NCBI RefSeq assembly: GCF_006864425.1
Contig: NZ_QHLI01000028.1
Location: 1-34,849 of the forward strand
Reading direction: 5' to 3'
Source: Campylobacter troglodytis
GTDB taxonomy: Bacteria; Campylobacterota; Campylobacteria; Campylobacterales; Campylobacteraceae
DNA: 34,849 nucleotides
Shown piece after piece: positions 1 to 8,089 of this stretch. Both the position numbers and the translations under genes were made by a program. The notes beneath the pieces were generated by a model that saw only the letters and a program-made list of their open reading frames with translations, ran no database searches and was not told where the DNA came from. Every line of letters begins with the position of its first letter. Position 1 is the first letter of the stretch.

Positions 1-541
1 TTTTGAAGGTGTTTTTAAAGTATTTAAAAGTGCTTACAAGTGTTGTAAGGAGCTTTTTAGGGGCTTTGAAAATCTTTAAATTCACTTGTGTTTAAATTTG
101 CTTTTGCTTTTTGTATTTTATCAGCTCATTTACAGTTTGCGAAGCTTTATAAATTCACGCTCTTAGAAATATTACAATAAAAAATTCACAAGATCTTAAA
201 AAGGTATTTTGTCAAAAATGTTGAATTTATCATATTAAGCCTTAATAAATATCTTTTTCCATTCAATGTTATTAAATTAGGGTTTGGCAAAAAATTCAAG
301 GCTCTTTGCAAGGTCTTAAACCTTGTGTGTTGGCTTTCTTTGGAAAAGTAATGAAGTCGTTTGTGCAAAACTTTGCGTGATGAATTTAAGGCTTAAAATG
401 CCTTGTGAATTTTAGGCAAAAACAATTTGACAAAGCAAATGCAAAATGCGTTTTTGCTACATAAAATGTGAAACTGTGCATTAAATTCACGCAAGTTTAA
501 AGCTTTGCTTAATTATATTTTGACGATTGATTTTATATAAA
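1..541. other. Gene-free AT-rich stretch
   Basis: I see no credible gene here. The only open frame (186-368, minus) has no ribosome binding site and no recognisable content. The stretch holds several copies of the AAATTC/GAATTT motif that recurs between genes across the window. It could contain older decay products of a neighbour outside the window. Confidence 0.6.
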
Positions 542-579
542 GACTCAAGATATTTTAATAGGATTTTCTCTTATCAATT

Positions 580-1269
580 TCAGCAAATTTTGATGAGAAT
601 TTTGTCCCAAATTTTTCGTCTTAATTCTGTTTCTTTTAAGTGGAGGACAAAATTTTCTTTTTTAGCCCTTAAATTTCGCTAAACGAAACTTCGCATAGCT
701 CCAGAAATTCACAATTTCGTTAATGTGGTTATGTCCCTTTGCAAACTCGTTTTTGCTATACTTTACGCGGTAATGAGCTTTTGCTCCAAAATCCACCAAG
801 CCATCATAGGCTTTGAAGCTATCGCTGTAAATCTCGCATTCGTTAAGCTCCGCAAAGTCCTTTATGATAGGCAGCAATTCTTTGGCAGAGCAAGTGTTTG
901 AGCGTATAAACTCGTGCGATTGCGTTTTAGCATACCTTCTGCTAGCAGTTACGAGTGCGTAGCACGAAGTAAAAACACAGGTGTCTTTTTTCCAGCTCCA
1001 CGCCCCCTTTTTCCACGCACACCACCGAAATAACTCTCATCGACTTCTATCTCACCACTCATTTTCTAAAGAAACTTCGTTTTGCTGATTTTTTCGCATT
1101 CTTTGGCTATTAAAATGCGAATTTCACGCAAAATTCTATTCACACAAGGACGAGAAATTTTGCAAATTTCTGCGATTTTTTTCGCCTCTAAATCAAGGCA
1201 AAAATACTTCAAAATTCCTTAAATTTCTTTTGAGACAATTCGGGAATGAATCATATATTTATTTTTCAT
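580..1269 (-). pseudogene. IS1595-family transposase pseudogene (copy A)
   Basis: The minus strand reads, in pieces, a full ISXO2-like transposase: start MKNKYMIHSRIVSKE, then a helix-turn-helix-like part, SGEIEVDESYFGGVRGKRGRGA, KELLPIIKDF, YSDSFKAYDGL and HNHINEIVNFWSYAKFRLAKF. The Asp/Asp/Asn-His-Glu-type catalytic positions of DDE transposases of this family are still visible. An early stop after VSKEI, a frameshift near the KELLPII segment and one after KFKG break it. A 36-bp sequence is inserted after PVF. The SYFGG and NFW sites are uninterrupted here, unlike in copies D, C and E. The longest open piece is 71 residues (662-877). Confidence 0.85.
937..972 (-). repeat. Nested mini-element, copy 1 (in IS copy A, PVF^GM site)
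   Basis: On the transposase strand 36 bp sit between CCTGTGTTT and GGTATGCTAAAA; removing them restores PVFGMLKRN. The insert begins TTACTTCGTGCTACGCAC and ends CTGCTAGCAGAA. It contains the perfect palindrome CTGCTAGCAG and the hairpin GTGC-TAC-GCAC. Being 36 bp it keeps the frame, but it brings a TAA stop. It is the best-preserved copy and a useful reference. Confidence 0.85.
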
Positions 1270-1339
1270 TTTGCTCTCCATACTTTAAAATGATATTGTA
1301 TCAAATTAAAGTATCTTGAGCCTATATCAAATACTACAC

Positions 1340-1420
1340 TTGTCATTTTGATCCTAATCGAAACGAAGGGGAAAAATCCACGAAGTTATGGATTCTTCGC
1401 TTGTAGGCTTAGAATGACAA
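1340..1420. repeat. TTGTCATT-ended intergenic repeat, copy 1
   Basis: An 81-bp element starting TTGTCATT and ending AATGACAA, so its ends are perfect 8-bp inverted repeats. The right half reads GATTCTTCGC, then TAGGCTTAGAATGACAA, resembling the GTCATTCTnAGC...GCGAAGAATC type of intergenic repeat seen in many bacteria. Related elements lie at 6872, 17418, 19766 and 26567. Confidence 0.65.
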
Positions 1421-1587
1421 ATCAATACTTTTTTGTAGCCTTTTGCCTTTAAAAGGCTATGAATTTTTATGTCAAGATTGTGCTAACCGTCATTTTGGCT
1501 TAGCTAAATTTAATTCTTTCATTAATCATTTCAAAAATACTGTATTGAAATTACACAAGGATCTTTTTTTGATTTCTTTTTTATCCG

Positions 1588-1617
1588 TTTTTTTTTTTTT
1601 TTGTGTTATTATATACT
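1588..1617 (+). promoter_or_regulatory. Putative gab promoter with T15 tract
   Basis: Fifteen T residues (1588-1602) are followed nine bases later by TATACT (1612-1617), a good sigma-70 -10 box. The tract occupies the -35/spacer region, where length changes by slippage would alter promoter strength. The transcript would start near 1624 and carry about 110 nt of leader before gabT. Promoter assignment is by inspection only. Confidence 0.5.
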
Positions 1618-1733
1618 GTGTTTTTAAGATATAAGATCACCAAGTATCTTGGATCTGCGAAAAGATAGATTTAGATTTTGCGTGTGTTTAAGGTATTTTA
1701 AAGGCATAGAATTTCTTAGTGAGGGAGGTTTAG

Positions 1734-2990
1734 ATGAAAGATTTAAAGGCTCGTAAAGAAGATGCTACTCCAAGGGGCATAAATGTGCTTTGTGATTGGT
1801 TTGTTGCAAAGGCGCAAAACTCAACGATTTGGGATACAACAGAAAGAGAATTCATCGACTTTGCTGCTGGCATAGCAGTTTTAAATGTAGGACATAGACA
1901 TCCAAGGATTATAAAAGCAGTTGAAAAACAGCTTAAAGCCTTTACCCACACAGCCTATCAAATAAGTCCTTATGAAAGCTATATTGAATTAGCCGAAAAG
2001 ATAAATAAACTAGCACCAATTGATGGCAAGAAAAAAACTTGTTTTTTTACAACAGGAGGCGAGGCTACTGAAAATGCCATTAAGGTTGCCAAGGCTCATA
2101 CAAAAAGATACGCAGTCATTGCCTTTGGTGGATCCTTTCACGGCAGAACAGCAGCAGCTGTTGGTATGACAGGAAAGGTTGTTCCTTATAAGGCAGATTT
2201 AGGACCTGGTATGATTGGAATTTATCACGGCTTGTACCCTAATGCTTTGCATAAAATTACCGTAGAAGATGCTTTAAGAAGCTTAGATCATATTTGCAAA
2301 AGCTCTATTTCTCCTTATGATGTAGCAGCTATTATCTTTGAGCCAGTACAAGGTGAGGGTGGTTTTTATCCTGCACCAAAGGACTTTGTAAAGGGTTTAA
2401 GAGAGTTTGCCGATCAGTATGGGATAGTTCTTATTGCCGATGAGGTGCAAACTGGCTTTGCTAGAACGGGAAAGCTCTTTGCAATGGAGCATTTTGATGT
2501 AACACCTGATCTTCTTTGTATGGCAAAGAGTTTAGGAGGGGGTTTGCCTATTTCTGGTCTTTGTGGCAAGGCAAAGATTATGGATGCTGTAAATCCTGGA
2601 GGACTTGGTGGAACCTATGCTGGAAACCCACTTGCAACTGTGGCCGGCCTTGAGGTCTTAAAGATAATCAAAGAAGAAAATCTACTTCAAAGAGCAAAGA
2701 CGCTAGGAAATACCTTGCAAGCCTTTCTTAAAAATTTAAAACACAAGGAAATTGCAGAAATTCGTGCCTTAGGCTCTATGGTAGCGGTTGAGTTTTTTAA
2801 AGACGGTCAGCCTAGTAGTGAGTTAGCAAAAAAGGTGCAAGCTCTTGCTATGGAAGAAGGCTTGTTGCTACTTACTTGTGGAAGCTATGGCAATGTCATT
2901 CGTTTCTTATATCCACTTACTATACCAGATCAGCAATTTCAAAAGGCACTTGAAATTCTTAAAAAGGTTATTGCAAAGGCTGTAAAATGA
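1734..2990 (+). CDS. gabT: 4-aminobutyrate aminotransferase
   Basis: A class-III PLP-dependent aminotransferase of 418 residues, normal length, transferring the amino group of GABA to 2-oxoglutarate to give succinic semialdehyde. Visible family motifs are FFTTGGEATENAIKVAK (cofactor phosphate binding), FGGSFHGRT, the IIFEPVQGEGGF strand, LIADEVQTGFARTG with the Asp that holds the pyridine nitrogen, and MAKSLGGGLPISG with the Schiff-base lysine near residue 265. The start follows a strong site, GGGAGGTTTAG. Its stop overlaps the gabD start by four bases (ATGA), so the two are translationally coupled. Class-III enzymes acting on 5-aminovalerate or ornithine look similar; the gabD partner favours GABA or 5-aminovalerate. 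Confidence 0.88.
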   Translation: MKDLKARKEDATPRGINVLCDWFVAKAQNSTIWDTTEREFIDFAAGIAVLNVGHRHPRIIKAVEKQLKAFTHTAYQISPYESYIELAEKINKLAPIDGKKKTCFFTTGGEATENAIKVAKAHTKRYAVIAFGGSFHGRTAAAVGMTGKVVPYKADLGPGMIGIYHGLYPNALHKITVEDALRSLDHICKSSISPYDVAAIIFEPVQGEGGFYPAPKDFVKGLREFADQYGIVLIADEVQTGFARTGKLFAMEHFDVTPDLLCMAKSLGGGLPISGLCGKAKIMDAVNPGGLGGTYAGNPLATVAGLEVLKIIKEENLLQRAKTLGNTLQAFLKNLKHKEIAEIRALGSMVAVEFFKDGQPSSELAKKVQALAMEEGLLLLTCGSYGNVIRFLYPLTIPDQQFQKALEILKKVIAKAVK

Positions 2991-4426
2991 GTAAAGACTT
3001 AGACTTTTCACTACTTCAACACGAATTTGTTTCAAGGGAGAAAAAAGAGGGCTTTATCGCAGTAAATAATCCTGCAACAGATGAGATTATAGCCTATGTG
3101 TATGGTATTACTGAGGGGGAATTAGAAGATCTCATTCAAAGATCTCAAATAGCACAAAAAAAATGGTCAGCCCTTTTGGCCTTAGAAAGGGCTGATCTTT
3201 TGCTTAAATGGTATGAGTTGATACAAGAGCATAAACAAGACTTAGCCGTGATTCTTACTCAAGAAATGGGTAAGCCACTAAGTGAATCAATGGGCGAAAT
3301 AAACTACGCAGCAAGCTTTATTCGTTGGTTTGCAGAAGAGTGTAGAAGAATTGACGGAGATATTTTACAACCCGTGCAACAAGGACAAAAACTTCTTGTC
3401 TTAAAGCAGCCAATAGGAGTATGCGGTGCTATTACTCCTTGGAATTTTCCCTCTGCTATGATTACAAGAAAGGTAGCACCAGCCCTTGCTAGTGGCTGTT
3501 CTATGATTGTCAAACCAGCTACTCAAACCCCACTTAGTGCTTATGCCTTATTGACACTTGCTTATAAGGCAGGACTTCCAAAGGATCTATTGCAAGTTGT
3601 TACAGGCAAGGCTTCTATGATTAGTAAGGTGCTTTGTGAGAGCAAGATAGTTAAAAAGATTAGCTTTACAGGATCAACAGAGGTAGGAAGAGCCCTTATG
3701 GCACAAAGTGCTAATACAATTAAGAAATTATCATTAGAATTAGGAGGAAACGCTCCTTTCATTGTCTTTGATGATGCTGATCTTAACTTAGCTGTGAAAG
3801 GAATTTTAGCCTCTAAGTTTAGAAATAGCGGACAAACCTGCGTGTGTGCAAATAGAATTTACCTTCAAAGCAAAATCTATGACAAAATAGCTAAGGCTTT
3901 AAAGCTTGAGGTAGAAAAACTACAAGTAGGCAATGGCTTAGAAGCTAGCACCACACAAGGTCCTTTAATAGACAAAAAAGCAGTAGCAAAGGTGCAAGAA
4001 CACATAAATGATGCGATCTTAAAGGGTGCAAATCTTCTTACAGGTGGCAAGGTGCATGCTAAGGGATTAAGCTTTTTTGAGCCTACCATCTTAACAAATC
4101 TTAGTCAAAATATGGCTGTTGCAAAAGAAGAAACCTTCGGTCCTTTGGCTGCACTTTTTAAATTTGAAAGCGAGGAAGAGGTGATCGCAATGGCAAATGA
4201 TACAGAATTTGGCCTAGCAGCCTATCTTTATACAAAAGACGCTGCAAGGCTTTGGCGCTTGGGTGAGGCCTTAGAATATGGCATTGTTGGGATTAATACA
4301 GGTATCATTTCTACTGAGGTTGCTCCCTTTGGAGGCGTTAAACAAAGCGGACTTGGTAGGGAGGGTTCAAAATATGGGATTGATGATTACTTAGAGCTTA
4401 AATACCTTTGTGTGAATTTACAGTAG
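2987..4426 (+). CDS. gabD: Succinate-semialdehyde dehydrogenase
   Basis: An NAD(P)-dependent aldehyde dehydrogenase of 479 residues that oxidises the semialdehyde made by GabT to succinate (or glutarate if the substrate is 5-aminovalerate). The sequence shows PWNFPSAMITRKVAPALA (cofactor-binding strand), VKPATQTPLSA, FTGSTEVGRALM (Rossmann turn), LELGGNAPFIVFDDAD with the general-base Glu near residue 250, and SGQTCVCANRIY with the catalytic Cys at about 285. A C-terminal PFGGVKQSGLGREG motif is typical of the GabD/SSADH group. It overlaps gabT by four bases. NADP versus NAD preference cannot be told from sequence alone. Confidence 0.88.
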   Translation: MSKDLDFSLLQHEFVSREKKEGFIAVNNPATDEIIAYVYGITEGELEDLIQRSQIAQKKWSALLALERADLLLKWYELIQEHKQDLAVILTQEMGKPLSESMGEINYAASFIRWFAEECRRIDGDILQPVQQGQKLLVLKQPIGVCGAITPWNFPSAMITRKVAPALASGCSMIVKPATQTPLSAYALLTLAYKAGLPKDLLQVVTGKASMISKVLCESKIVKKISFTGSTEVGRALMAQSANTIKKLSLELGGNAPFIVFDDADLNLAVKGILASKFRNSGQTCVCANRIYLQSKIYDKIAKALKLEVEKLQVGNGLEASTTQGPLIDKKAVAKVQEHINDAILKGANLLTGGKVHAKGLSFFEPTILTNLSQNMAVAKEETFGPLAALFKFESEEEVIAMANDTEFGLAAYLYTKDAARLWRLGEALEYGIVGINTGIISTEVAPFGGVKQSGLGREGSKYGIDDYLELKYLCVNLQ

Positions 4427-4629
4427 CTCTATTGCAAGTAAGACATTGAATCTTTATAACAATTTTAAATTTATTACTTTTAGAATTAATTATATAAAAG
4501 CTTTTTCATAAAACATCAATGAAATTCTAAGCTCTTGCAAAGGCTATCAAAGTAGCTTATGTAAGCTAAGTAAATTTTTAATTTTGCGTATTTTTGCAAG
4601 ATCTAAGAGACTAGAAATTCTAAGTTGTT

Positions 4630-4686
4630 TATAATAAATGATAATGCAAACCTTAAAATTCAAAGTAGTTTTTATAACCGTATATT
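4630..4686 (+). promoter_or_regulatory. Possible internal promoters before the permease
   Basis: Within the 310-bp gap after gabD there are two -10-like boxes: TATAAT at 4630-4635 and TATATT at 4681-4686. Either would let the permease be transcribed apart from gabTD. I see no terminator hairpin after gabD, so read-through is also possible. Confidence 0.35.
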
Positions 4687-4736
4687 TTTAAGTTTTAGCT
4701 TGTGATTTAAATTTAGATCTTAAACAAGGAGGAAGA

Positions 4737-5990
4737 ATGAAACTCAAAGAGATAGAGGATGAATTTATTGCCGAGCTTAAAGGGCATCCTGTAACCAAAA
4801 AGCTTACCTTTATAGAAGGAACAGCAATGCTAGTAGGAACAAACATTGGCATTGGCATTTTAAGCATAGCCTATACTGCAAGAACTGTGGGCTTTCTTCC
4901 CTTGTTTTTTTGGCTTGTTATTGGCGGTATTCTTTCTACAATTACCATGCTTTATATTGCAGAAGCAACGCTAAGAACAAAGGCTCATTTGCAGCTTACA
5001 GGACTATCTGTAAGATACATTGGACCTGTGGCAAAGATTTGTATGTTTATTTCTGTTGCTGTTACTGCCATTGGTGCCTTAATAGCGTATGAAAAGGCAG
5101 CTGGGGATATAATTTATGAGATCTTTGGACTTGCTAAGCATTGGGGTAGTATTTTGTTTTTTATCCCTGCTGCTGGTGTATTGTGGCTTGGATTAAAGGC
5201 TATTGGACGCGGTGAGAAGCAAGTTGTTGGCATTATGTTTTGTATCTTACTTACTTTGATTGTTGCTACCTTTTTTAAGGCCGAGATAAATTTTGAAAAT
5301 GCTTTGGAAGCACATTGGAATTGGGTGGCAATTATCCCTATTTTTAACACTGTTGTATTTGTGTATTCTTCACAGTATATTGTTCCTGAAATGGCTCGTG
5401 GCTTTTCACATAAGCCATCTATGTTGCCAAAGGCGATTATTTTGGGTAATTTTATCACCTTTGCTATGTTAGCCCTTGTGCCACTTTCAGCAATTATTTT
5501 GGAGGGCTTGCAAAATATTTCTAGTGTGGTTACTATCTCTTGGGGAAAGGCTATTGGAGACTGGGCCTTTATGATTGCAAATTTATTTGGCTTGTTTGCC
5601 ATTCTTACCTCTTATTGGGGCTTAGGCGGTATGTTTATTACTAATGTTGCCGATCAAATCAACAAAGATGCTGATAACAATCTCAAAATAAGATTTATCA
5701 TCTTGCTTTTTGTTAGCATACCACCACTTTTGTTGGTGCTGTTTAATGTTGTTGAGAGAATTGATAGTGCACTTTATTGGCCAGGGGTTGTTGGTGCGCT
5801 TATTTTAAGTTTTTTTCCTATCATAATCTTTCAAAATGCAAGAAAATATGGAGATCAAGACTCTCAATACCTTTGCCCACCACTGATTACAAATATAGGT
5901 GCAAAGGCAAGTATTGTTATTGTATATCTTAGTGCTACCCTACTTAGTATAGCCTCAAAATATGGTCTTCTTGATAGAATTTTTAACTAA
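4737..5990 (+). CDS. Amino-acid permease of the HAAAP (Trp/Tyr permease-like) family
   Basis: A 417-residue integral membrane protein with about eleven hydrophobic segments. After a charged N-terminus comes EGTAMLVGTNIGIGILSIAY, the glycine-rich first helix typical of the hydroxy/aromatic amino acid permease group and the wider APC fold. The start follows AAGGAGGAAGA, a very strong binding site. Position directly behind gabTD suggests uptake of the substrate of that pathway (GABA or a related omega-amino acid), though HAAAP members usually carry aromatic amino acids, serine or threonine. That assignment is contextual. Family membership is fairly sure; substrate is not. Confidence 0.75.
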   Translation: MKLKEIEDEFIAELKGHPVTKKLTFIEGTAMLVGTNIGIGILSIAYTARTVGFLPLFFWLVIGGILSTITMLYIAEATLRTKAHLQLTGLSVRYIGPVAKICMFISVAVTAIGALIAYEKAAGDIIYEIFGLAKHWGSILFFIPAAGVLWLGLKAIGRGEKQVVGIMFCILLTLIVATFFKAEINFENALEAHWNWVAIIPIFNTVVFVYSSQYIVPEMARGFSHKPSMLPKAIILGNFITFAMLALVPLSAIILEGLQNISSVVTISWGKAIGDWAFMIANLFGLFAILTSYWGLGGMFITNVADQINKDADNNLKIRFIILLFVSIPPLLLVLFNVVERIDSALYWPGVVGALILSFFPIIIFQNARKYGDQDSQYLCPPLITNIGAKASIVIVYLSATLLSIASKYGLLDRIFN

Positions 5991-6123
5991 GAGATTGATT
6001 TAGCTTAATTAAATTTGGCTAAATTAAACTTAGACCAAAGGATTTTTAAGCTAAGTCCTATGAAAAATAAGCTTTGTTTGCAAATTTTTCTAAATGTGAT
6101 TTAGGGAGATGTTGGCGTATTTT

Positions 6124-6161
6124 TACTGTTTTTTGCAGTTTCTAACTGTAAGGCATAAGAT
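6124..6161 (+). repeat. Nested mini-element, copy 2 (IS copy B, YF^G site)
   Basis: A diverged copy lies after the codons TAT TTT and before GGTGCG. It keeps TTTTACT at the start and CTAACTGTAAGGC near the end. It sits at the same codon position as the copy at 13406 in IS copy D. This is the weakest match of the set. Confidence 0.45.
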
Positions 6162-6219
6162 GGTGCGTTTATAGGTGGGTTTGTAAAATGGGACGACTAA
6201 TAAGAAAATACCTATATTT

Positions 6220-6250
6220 TTACTTTCTTCTCTTGTAACTACAAGCAAAA
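6220..6250 (+). repeat. Nested mini-element, copy 3 (IS copy B, P(V/I)F^G site)
   Basis: About 31 bp between CCTATATTT and GGGCTTTTGC, reading TTACTTTCTTCTC then TTGTAACTACAAGCAAAA. It is closest to the copy at 13499 (both end CAAGCAAAA) and occupies the same site of the transposase frame. Confidence 0.7.
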
Positions 6251-6704
6251 GGGCTTTTGCTGAATTTAGCCAAATTTAGTGGGATAAAGAAAATTTTATC
6301 CTTTACTTAAAAGAAATTGTAGTAAGACAAAAAATTTAGGATAGAATTTTTATCAAAATTTATCAAAATTGATAAGATAAAATCTGCTTAAGTTAAATTG
6401 AGCCAAACTGATTAAAGCATATTGAGTTTAAAAGATCTTGAAACAAAAACTTTAAGACTTAAATTTAATAAATAAAAATTTTGTTATTTGAAATAGTTTA
6501 GATCTTTAAAAGACATAATGGATGAATTTTTACCTTGCCTGTGCTAGGTGCAAAATAAGTAATAAAATTTGAGTGATTTTCCCAAGCTTTTTGAAAGCCA
6601 ATGTGTGAATTTTCACATAAATTTAGCACTTAAATCAAAGGTGTAAATTTTGAGTTGATTTTGAATAAGCACATATAGCTTTGTTATGTTTAAAGGAGCT
6701 TATA

Positions 6705-6773
6705 TTAAGATAAAAATTTAAGACAAAATTTTTATCAAAATTTATCAAAGTTGATAAGAGAAAATCTGCTTAA
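6705..6773 (+). mobile_element. IS1595-family right-end fragment
   Basis: About 69 bp closely match the right end of copy B (6333-6392): both contain the TTTTTATCAAAATTTATCAAA block, then TTGATAAGA and AAAATCTGCTTA. It has no transposase part left. It is either a solo end or the residue of a deletion between two copies. Confidence 0.55.
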
Positions 6774-6871
6774 GAGTGTATTAAGCCTTAAATTTTATTA
6801 AGTTGAATTTAGCCAAATTTTAACTTCAAAAGGTGTTGATTTTACCGTATAAATTTTTGATTTAAAAACTT

Positions 6872-7012
6872 CGTCATTCTTAGCATATATTAAATATTAC
6901 AAAACCCTAGCTTTTTATCATATTAAGGCTTTGAAAAACTAACATAACTCTTTGTCATATTAAGGTAAAGCCAAAAGATTTCTTTGTTAAGTTTCTTTGT
7001 TTAGTATGACAA
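6872..7012. repeat. TTGTCATT-ended intergenic repeat, copy 2
   Basis: A 141-bp stretch starting CGTCATTCTTAGC and ending TTTAGTATGACAA, with imperfectly inverted ends of the same family as 1340-1420. Internal TTTGTCATATTAAGG suggests a second element nested or fused inside. It abuts the G10 tract. Confidence 0.5.
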
Positions 7013-7014
7013 GT

Positions 7015-7024
7015 GGGGGGGGGG
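7015..7024. repeat. G10 homopolymer tract, intergenic
   Basis: Ten consecutive G in a very AT-rich gene-free region. Tracts of this length are the classic slippage sites of phase-variable genes in Campylobacter. No open frame of useful length crosses it on either strand, so it is either a remnant of a lost contingency gene or lies in an untranslated or promoter region. Confidence 0.85.
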
Positions 7025-7359
7025 TATTTTGTGAATTTTTATCCACTTTGTCATTGCGAATTTACAAAGCAAACAAAAATTTTTTGAGGCATTAGCATAT
7101 GCTAAGAAAGTTTAATACTTGTTTAAAAGAGCTTTTAATAATTTAAATTCACACAAGAAGCTTTTTCAAGCTTAAATTCACAAAAGAATTTTTTAAAATG
7201 CTCAAGATACTCTAATAGGATTTTCTCTTATCAATTTCAGCAAATTTTGATGAGAATATCGCCTTAAATTTTTCGTCTTAATTCTATTTCTTTTAAGTGA
7301 AACACAAAATTTTCTTTTTTAGCCATGAAATTTAGCAAGTGTCAACTTCGCAAAGCCCC

Positions 7360-7396
7360 TTCTGCTTACAGTTGCGAGTGCGTAGCACGAAGCAAA
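7360..7396 (-). repeat. Nested mini-element, copy 4 (IS copy C, NF^W site)
   Basis: On the transposase strand AACTTT is followed by TTTGCTTCGTGCTACGCAC, GCAACTG and TAAGCAGAA, then GGGGCTTTGCG. About 37 bp interrupt the NFWG codons. The same codon position is hit in copy E but is intact in copies A and D. Confidence 0.8.
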
Positions 7397-7633
7397 AAAG
7401 TTCACAATTTCGTTGATATGATTTCGTGCGTGTGCAAACTCGTTTTTAGAGTGCTTTACCCTATAATGAGCCTTTGCACACAAATCCACCAAGGCACCAT
7501 ATGATTTTAATCCATAGCTGTAAATTTCACTTTCTTTAAGCTCTGAAAAGTCCTTTATAATCGGCATCAACTCTTTGGCAGAGCAATGTTTGACGACCTG
7601 TGTATAAACGCTAGCCTAGCGTTTTAGCATACC

Positions 7634-7668
7634 TTCTTGTAAAGAAACGAGTGCGTAGCACGAAGTAA
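7634..7668 (-). repeat. Nested mini-element, copy 5 (IS copy C, PVF^GM site)
   Basis: 35 bp between GTGTTT and GGTATGCTAAAA, beginning TTACTTCGTGCTACGCACTC and ending TTTACAAGAA. The first 20 bases are identical to those of copy 1 at the same site; the 3' half has diverged. Confidence 0.85.
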
Positions 7669-8089
7669 AAACACAGGTGTCTTTTTTCCAGCCCCACGCC
7701 CATGTTTGCCACGTACACCACCTAAGTAACTTTTATTCTATTCAATCTCACCGCTCATTTTAGAAAGCTTCTCGCATTCTTTAAGGGTTAAAATGCGAAT
7801 TTCTCTGAAAATTTCACACAAACTTTGATGACGAATTTGACAAATTTCAGCGATTTTTTTCGCTTCTAAATCAAGGTAGAAATACTTCAAAATTCATCAA
7901 ATTTCTTTTCAGAAATTCGGAAACGGATTATGTATTTGTTTTTCATAGGCACAACCATAACTTAAGAACCTTTCAGCTTGGTTTAAGTTTAATTGAGCCA
8001 AAATCAATTATAATCTAAGGCTCATTTGAAATTTAGCTATTAGCCTTGTTTTTCGTTTTTTTAAATCGCTTTTTATAAACTAGCACTTT

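Larger units (their letters stand above)
542..1322 (-). mobile_element. Decayed IS1595-family (ISXO2-like) element, copy A
   Basis: An element of about 780 bp carrying a minus-strand transposase remnant. The left end reads ACTCAAGATATTTTAAT and the right end, read inward, GCTCAAGATACTTTAAT, an imperfect terminal inverted repeat that sets the borders. The left-end sequence recurs at copies C (7200) and E (34611). Flanks are AT-rich and similar, but I cannot call a clean 8-bp target duplication. It lies between gene-free DNA and the gab genes, so it could have helped move them. It cannot transpose by itself. Confidence 0.85.
6017..6404 (+). mobile_element. Heavily deleted IS1595-family element, copy B
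   Basis: A plus-strand transposase relic with most of the middle missing. ATGAAAAATAAG at 6060 matches the family start; GAG ATG TTG GCG TAT TTT fits the EVDEAYF strand; GGACGACTAATAAGAAAATACC fits GRGANKKIP; CTGAATTTAGCCAAATTTAGTGG fits LAKFSG, followed by a degenerate C-terminus. The ends GGCTAAATTAAACTTA (6017) and TTAAGTTAAATTGAGCC (6404) form an imperfect inverted repeat. Two copies of the nested mini-element interrupt it. No part is translatable. Confidence 0.65.
7237..7946 (-). pseudogene. IS1595-family transposase pseudogene (copy C)
   Basis: The minus strand gives a start ATGAAAAACAAATACATAAT, a stretch KKTPVF, then after the insert GMLKR, a stop, SVYTQVVKHCSAKELMPII, KDFSELKESEIYSYGLK, YRVKHSKNEFAHARNHINE and LTLAKFHG. 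At least two stops and several shifts disable it. Removing the two inserted sequences restores PVF-GMLKR and NF-WGFAKLTLAKFHG. The largest open piece (7319-7570) is 83 residues, part of which is the translated insert. Confidence 0.85.
7200..7999 (-). mobile_element. Decayed IS1595-family element, copy C
   Basis: An element of about 800 bp on the minus strand. Its left end GCTCAAGATACTCTAATAGG is nearly identical to copies A and E, while the right end TTAAGTTTAATTGAGCC resembles that of copy B. It borders the dead restriction-modification unit. Two nested mini-elements lie inside the transposase remnant. Confidence 0.8.

Noticed and set aside
1340-1420. Possible tRNA or structured RNA gene
   Set aside because: The palindrome lacks a cloverleaf, and the same ends recur at other places, so a repeat element is the better reading.
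1443-1634. 63-residue plus-strand frame before gabT
   Set aside because: It runs through the T15 tract (poly-Phe) and the -10 box, has no binding site and no recognisable content.
5114-5602. 162-residue minus-strand frame inside the permease gene
   Set aside because: It is the antisense shadow of a membrane protein with clear start signal and family motifs; no binding site of its own.
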